Positions 60,740 through 64,000 of a stretch of DNA of 64,000 nucleotides are shown in pieces (the first letter of the stretch is position 1; every line of letters starts with the position of its first letter). The notes under the pieces are model-generated. The model saw nothing but the letters and a program-made list of their open reading frames with translations. It was not told where the DNA came from and did not search any database. A program made the translations under genes and the position numbers. Source of the stretch: Chryseobacterium wanjuense (GTDB lineage Bacteria > Bacteroidota > Bacteroidia > Flavobacteriales > Weeksellaceae); NCBI RefSeq assembly GCF_900111495.1, contig NZ_FOIU01000002.1:1-64000 (forward strand), written 5' to 3'.

Positions 60740-61666
60740 ATGGCTACAACATTTAACCAAAATTGGATGAACCGTCTAGACGGTAATAAAAAACTGACAG
60801 AAATTACCATTCCCGGAACCCATGACAGCGCAACCTATGACACGGTTTTTATGCCTGCGCAATGTCAGAAAATGAGTTTTACAGATCAGCTGAATTCCGG
60901 AATCCGCTTTTTGGATTTCCGTTTGAAAAGAGGCTTCGATGCAGATAAAGATCACGTTTTATGGTTCTACCACGGCAGCCTGGGTCTAAATCTTCATTTT
61001 GGACAGGTCATCAATATGCTGGTAGATTTTCTGCAACGCCATCCGAGTGAAACCATCTTAATGTGCGTGAAAAATGAATCTGATCCCAGCAGTGAAAGCA
61101 AGCAGGAAAAGTTTTACAATGATTTTAATATTACCATCTCCAACAATTATCCCTCTTTTTTCTACAGGGAAAACAGAATTCCTACGCTTGATGAGGTAAG
61201 AGGCAAAATAGTTTTCGTAAAAAGATTCGCCACCGGAACGGTTGACAGCAGTAAAGACGGACTTAATCTTTTCAGTCAATGGCCAAATGATTCTACCATC
61301 TCTTTTGAAAACAATGGCATCAAATATTACGTTCAGGATAATTATTACAATTGGGGTAAAGAAAGAGAAGATAAATTCACCCAGTACGTAAAGCCGGCTT
61401 TGATTGCCGCAGCAAATGGAGAGCAGGACAGATTATATTTTAATTTTTCGAGCGGAACAGGCTTCTCAGGCGGAGTTCTACCTGATACAACAAGACCCTG
61501 GGATCTGGCAAAAGTCGTTAATCCTTTATTTTTAGAATACATAAGACAACATCCAAAAGGCCGATACGGAATTATTCCCATGGATTATCCGGAGCATCCT
61601 GACAACAAAAATTTAATCATAAGCTTAATTAATTCTAATGAGTTCAAAACGGTTCCTGCATTATAG
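60740..61666 (+). CDS. Phosphatidylinositol-specific phospholipase C-like protein
   Basis: A 308-residue PI-PLC X-domain protein. Such enzymes cleave phosphatidylinositol or related lipids. The first catalytic His is in TIPGTHDSATYD, the second in LWFYHGSLGLNL, and the substrate region FLDFRLKRGFD follows the family pattern. Bacterial PI-PLCs are normally secreted, but I see no signal peptide: the protein begins MATTFNQNWMNRLDG. It might leave the cell by another route or act inside. It has its own terminator and lies between the tail-collar run and a glycosylase gene. Confidence 0.86.
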   Translation: MATTFNQNWMNRLDGNKKLTEITIPGTHDSATYDTVFMPAQCQKMSFTDQLNSGIRFLDFRLKRGFDADKDHVLWFYHGSLGLNLHFGQVINMLVDFLQRHPSETILMCVKNESDPSSESKQEKFYNDFNITISNNYPSFFYRENRIPTLDEVRGKIVFVKRFATGTVDSSKDGLNLFSQWPNDSTISFENNGIKYYVQDNYYNWGKEREDKFTQYVKPALIAAANGEQDRLYFNFSSGTGFSGGVLPDTTRPWDLAKVVNPLFLEYIRQHPKGRYGIIPMDYPEHPDNKNLIISLINSNEFKTVPAL

Positions 61667-61696
61667 AAATTAACGGTTCTAAAACATAGATGAAAG

Positions 61697-61725
61697 TCCT
61701 CTGATTTTTTTTTCAGGGGATTTTT
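61697..61725 (+). terminator. PI-PLC gene terminator
   Basis: TCCTCTGA (61,697-61,704) and TCAGGGGA (61,713-61,720) form an 8-base stem with one G-U pair, followed by TTTTT. It slightly overlaps the stop codon of the convergent gene at 61,724. Confidence 0.7.
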
Positions 61726-62407
61726 ATTGTTTTAAAGCTAAAATATATTTATCAATATACAACTGTTTCTCCTTCAATTTGTATTGCTGAATAAACCTCG
61801 GATGTTCCAGAATCGTCATTATATCAAAAAGTTTTGCTTCCTGATTGAGTTTTGAAATAAAATCCGCATTCTTTTTCCCTAAAATAAAAACTTCGGAAGT
61901 ATAGAGATTCAGGTTAATGTGTTTCTTTAATGAATCGATCATAAAATCTTTTACGTCCTTAAAAAGCTCTTTATCATCATAATAATTGGCATTGATCCAA
62001 TTTCCTTTTGATTTTCTTATAATCGCCAACGGAAAAGGTGAATTAATGTAAATATCTTTATAAAATTCTTCCGCGCCTCCATATTCCTGAATCATGTCAT
62101 AGATAAAAACAGATGAAATCTCGTGGGTATGGGCAGACTGCATTTTGATTCCGCAGACAGTTTCCAGCCGTTTTGTATCGGTAAAAGGAATACCTGTAAC
62201 TCCGGCTCCATTACGGCTCGGATTGATTCCGACAATGAATTTTCTTTTGTTGGAGTCGTTGTAATATTTATGATAAAACTTTTGCATGACTTCCATGGTT
62301 TCGGGATTATCCAAGTACGGATTTAATACTTGAAAATCGTCGGGAAGTTTTCCATCATATTTTAAATTTTGATTAAACTCAACAACTTGGTCAGCGAAGG
62401 TTTTCAT
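61724..62407 (-). CDS. SMUG2-like uracil-DNA glycosylase family protein
   Basis: A DNA-repair glycosylase of the uracil-DNA glycosylase superfamily, closest in my reading to SMUG2 (formerly DUF4918). The 227 residues contain the catalytic-loop motif GINPSRNGAGVTGIPFTD and the C-terminal LEHPRFIQQYK loop with the His-Pro pair. It would remove uracil or related bases from DNA. It is monocistronic and lies against a REP palindrome on its upstream side. Confidence 0.82.
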   Translation of the reverse strand: MKTFADQVVEFNQNLKYDGKLPDDFQVLNPYLDNPETMEVMQKFYHKYYNDSNKRKFIVGINPSRNGAGVTGIPFTDTKRLETVCGIKMQSAHTHEISSVFIYDMIQEYGGAEEFYKDIYINSPFPLAIIRKSKGNWINANYYDDKELFKDVKDFMIDSLKKHINLNLYTSEVFILGKKNADFISKLNQEAKLFDIMTILEHPRFIQQYKLKEKQLYIDKYILALKQ

Positions 62408-62452
62408 GGATTAAATGTAATAATTTAAAATAGAATAAGAAAGGTCTTTGAT

Positions 62453-62485
62453 ATCCTTGTCAAGGTTTAAAACCTTGACAAGGAT
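62453..62485. repeat. REP palindrome, copy 1
   Basis: A perfect 33-base palindrome with a single central base: ATCCTTGTCAAGGTTT and AAACCTTGACAAGGAT around one A. It lies between the glycosylase and transposase genes, downstream of the transposase stop. It shares the CCTTGTCAAGGTT/AACCTTGACAAGG arms with copies 2 and 3. Confidence 0.85.
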
Positions 62486-62504
62486 TGTATTTAATTAACA
62501 ACAA

Positions 62505-63119
62505 TTAAAAATCAAAATCAATTATCTTTTGATGTGACATTATAAAATTTTCTCTGTTATCAAATAATTCAATGACCTCATTTCTCTTCAATAAAGTCTT
62601 AGATTTACTTAAAATCGATTGATAAGAGGAATAATTGTACAGTGAAAAATCATCCATAACAGAATGGTTTTGTGGATTTTGATGAATATAAATAATTGTA
62701 TTTATCAGATACCCCTCCGAAGTAATCAATTTTCTTTTAAATGGAGATTCTATTAAAGATCCATGCCTGTTATTTTCCTTGTTAAAAGCTTGGGAATAAG
62801 AATTGAAAATTCGGGAAAATTGTTTTGAAAAAATATTCTGAGGAGAATGAAGCCCTCTGCCAGAAGCCTTGTCAAGGTTCGAAACCTTGACAAGGCTCTC
62901 CAACTCAACATTAGATTTTATCTTAACTAAAAAATGAAAATGATTAGGCATAAGACAGTACGCATATACATCACACACAGGAACAAGAAATTCAGAAATT
63001 TTATTGAGAAAGAACAAATAATTCCGATCTGATTTAAAAATATTTTCTCCGTTAATTCCTCTATTATAAATATGATAGAAGCAATCTGCTTCAATAGGTG
63101 TAGTTCTAATGTCTGTCAT
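62505..63119 (-). CDS. REP-associated tyrosine transposase (RAYT, Y1/HUH family)
   Basis: A single-domain HUH transposase of 204 residues. The family start (CFYHIYNRGINGENIF, then RNYLFFLNKI) is intact, as are the metal-binding MPNHFHFLVK motif and the tyrosine region (INTIIYIHQNPQNH). The ATG at 63,119 is used; a frame from 63,170 would begin within REP copy 3. An in-frame REP palindrome (62,866-62,896) encodes a segment SLVKVSNLDKASGRG that is not part of the usual family plan. RAYTs are thought to move REP sequences; the activity of this one is unknown given the insertion. Confidence 0.87.
   Translation of the reverse strand: MTDIRTTPIEADCFYHIYNRGINGENIFKSDRNYLFFLNKISEFLVPVCDVYAYCLMPNHFHFLVKIKSNVELESLVKVSNLDKASGRGLHSPQNIFSKQFSRIFNSYSQAFNKENNRHGSLIESPFKRKLITSEGYLINTIIYIHQNPQNHSVMDDFSLYNYSSYQSILSKSKTLLKRNEVIELFDNRENFIMSHQKIIDFDF
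62866..62896. repeat. REP palindrome, copy 2, inside the transposase gene
   Basis: GCCTTGTCAAGGTT (62,866-62,879) and AACCTTGACAAGGC (62,883-62,896) are perfect 14-base arms with a 3-base loop. It lies in the transposase reading frame without breaking it. Confidence 0.85.
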
Positions 63120-63141
63120 TTCATTTGTGTATTTTACTATA

Positions 63142-63174
63142 ATCCCTGTCAAGGTTTTGAACCTTGACAAGGAT
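63142..63174. repeat. REP palindrome, copy 3
   Basis: ATCCCTGTCAAGGTT and AACCTTGACAAGGAT arms around a 3-base loop (TTG), with one mismatch (C against T in the left arm). It lies just upstream of the transposase start codon, so the gene is flanked by REP copies on both sides. Confidence 0.85.
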
Positions 63175-63187
63175 AAGAATTAAAAAA

Positions 63188-63213
63188 TCCCTTTCAGTAA
63201 AAACCAAAAGGGA
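63188..63213 (-). terminator. paaZ terminator
   Basis: TCCCTTT (63,188-63,194) and AAAGGGA (63,207-63,213) form a 7-base stem with a 12-base loop. The minus strand continues with six Ts. It lies 25 bases after the paaZ stop. Confidence 0.7.
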
Positions 63214-63238
63214 CCATAAAGTTATATTTTATTTTAAA

Positions 63239-64000
63239 TTAAATCAATCCAAACTGCTCAAAGTGATGCGTAAAATGCTTCTTATGCATCAGTTCCCACA
63301 TTTCTTTATTTAATTTTCCGAATACAAAATTCATGTGTTCTGCCTGTGGATTTTCTTTGTAGTAAATAGAGAATTTCTTCAAATTATCCATGAAAGACTG
63401 TTTTGCAGCATCTAAATTTTTATGTCTTAGATCCAACAATTTTTCATCTTCTTCCAAGAAAGGTGCTGGAAAATCTTTCGGCATTTTTCTGTGATTATAA
63501 AGAGAATCCTGCCATTTTTCCAGTTGTTCTTCCGGGGTGAAACATTTGTCGGCTTCCGGTTCGCCCAAGCTTACCAAGACGCCATGTTCCAAATGTTCAA
63601 TCATTTGCTGTGGAGACATTTTGCCCCAGCTTGGCTGAGTCGATTCAGTTAAACCATTTAAAGCTTTTTGAATATTTTTTAAGTTTAAATCAATAAAAGG
63701 AGATTGCTTCGCTACTAATGTTAAAATTGTCGCTACACAAACCACTTCATCTCTCTGATTCACAACCTCAACCAGCCATTTTACAACACCGGAAGGAATA
63801 TTTCTCCCTTTTACTCCTCTATTGATTTTTTCTTTCGCCGTTAAATAAACCGTGATTGTATCTCCCGCATAAACAGGCTTAAAGAACGAACAGTTTTCCA
63901 ATCCGTAATTTGCGATAACAGGTCCTTTTTTACCGGAAACGAACAATCCTGCGGCTGCAGAAAGGATAAAATATCCGTGAGCCACTGTTTTATCGAAAAT
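63239..64000 (-). CDS. paaZ: PaaZ C-terminal part (MaoC domain) with DUF1569-like extension, cut by the window edge
   Basis: The 3' end of a larger gene; its frame stays open to position 64,000. The visible MaoC-type part (to about codon 115 from the edge) starts DKTVAHGYFILSAAAGLF and runs through PVYAGDTITVYLTAKEKINR. Both are typical of PaaZ, the aldehyde dehydrogenase/oxepin-CoA hydrolase of aerobic phenylacetate breakdown. The last 140 residues are an extra domain with the DinB/DUF1569 pattern (WGKMSPQQMIEHLEHG, KKHFTHHFEQFGLI). That domain is absent from E. coli PaaZ. I expect the dehydrogenase domain beyond the edge. Confidence 0.85.
   Translation of the reverse strand: MFDKTVAHGYFILSAAAGLFVSGKKGPVIANYGLENCSFFKPVYAGDTITVYLTAKEKINRGVKGRNIPSGVVKWLVEVVNQRDEVVCVATILTLVAKQSPFIDLNLKNIQKALNGLTESTQPSWGKMSPQQMIEHLEHGVLVSLGEPEADKCFTPEEQLEKWQDSLYNHRKMPKDFPAPFLEEDEKLLDLRHKNLDAAKQSFMDNLKKFSIYYKENPQAEHMNFVFGKLNKEMWELMHKKHFTHHFEQFGLI

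Noticed and set aside
62453..63174. Three similar repeats that could suggest a CRISPR array
   Set aside because: Copies are hundreds of bases apart, one lies in a gene, and there are no regular spacers or cas genes; they are REP palindromes.

Overview
The window is about 64 kb of AT-rich DNA from a Bacteroidota genome, most likely Chryseobacterium or a close relative (Flavobacteriia, Weeksellaceae). The grounds are: promoters of the Bacteroidota type (TTTG, about 19 bases, TAnnTTTG) in front of many genes; few Shine-Dalgarno sequences; a type IX secretion system (T9SS) translocon gene, sprA, directly after ruvA; T9SS sorting-domain proteins; a SusC/SusD pair; split lanthipeptide dehydratase genes; and Cys-rich bacteriocin-like peptides with MKNL-type leaders. 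No prophage, CRISPR array or integrative element is visible.

Layout. 1-600: a leftward promoter at the edge and a palindromic dispersed repeat. 600-12,900: housekeeping genes on the minus strand (VanZ-like, gcvH, sprA, ruvA, malic enzyme, BadF-type kinase). 13,100-17,200: plus-strand GtrA, PlsC, sugar MFS transporter and a DUF3810 metallopeptidase-like protein, then a candidate small RNA. 17,500-26,900: a tight six-gene minus-strand RiPP operon. In transcription order it holds a 56-residue double-glycine precursor that is not in the usual gene-size range, a secreted prolyl oligopeptidase, a LanB glutamylation-domain protein, a separate LanB elimination-domain protein, an S15/CocE-type peptidase and a second secreted prolyl oligopeptidase. 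27,100-28,900: a divergent TPR / membrane segment / AraC-type regulator. 29,100-39,300: a plus-strand bacteriocin export region with four double-glycine peptides, a CPBP protein, two HlyD adaptors, two C39-peptidase ABC exporters, a VKOR-DsbA fusion and a six-cysteine peptide. 39,400-47,000: tRNA-Met and housekeeping or surface genes (TlpA-like, T9SS cargo, clpX, HIT, greA, dtd, FKBP). 47,100-52,700: lipoproteins and a membrane-protein regulon governed by a small winged-helix regulator. 52,800-57,300: susD/susC. 57,500-64,000: enoyl-CoA hydratase, two tail-collar proteins, a T9SS cargo protein, a PI-PLC-like enzyme, a SMUG2-like glycosylase, a REP-associated transposase with three REP palindromes, and the 3' part of paaZ.

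How the parts fit. The main candidate for a new system is the block 17,542-39,334. The RiPP precursor has a lanthipeptide-type leader but a cysteine-free core, and no LanC cyclase is present, so classical lanthionine rings are not expected. Three peptidases, two with clear signal peptides, take the places where cyclase and exporter genes would normally lie. The only C39 exporters nearby belong to the peptide region on the far side of the regulator. Both regions carry the same operator-like sequence (TTTATAAATCTA) at exactly the same distance from a candidate -7 box, which suggests joint control by the regulator between them. A second regulatory circuit is visible at 51,657-52,684, where two identical ACTTTG-N5-CAAAGT palindromes overlap the promoters flanking a winged-helix regulator gene.

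All functional calls are by reading the sequence; no database search was run.
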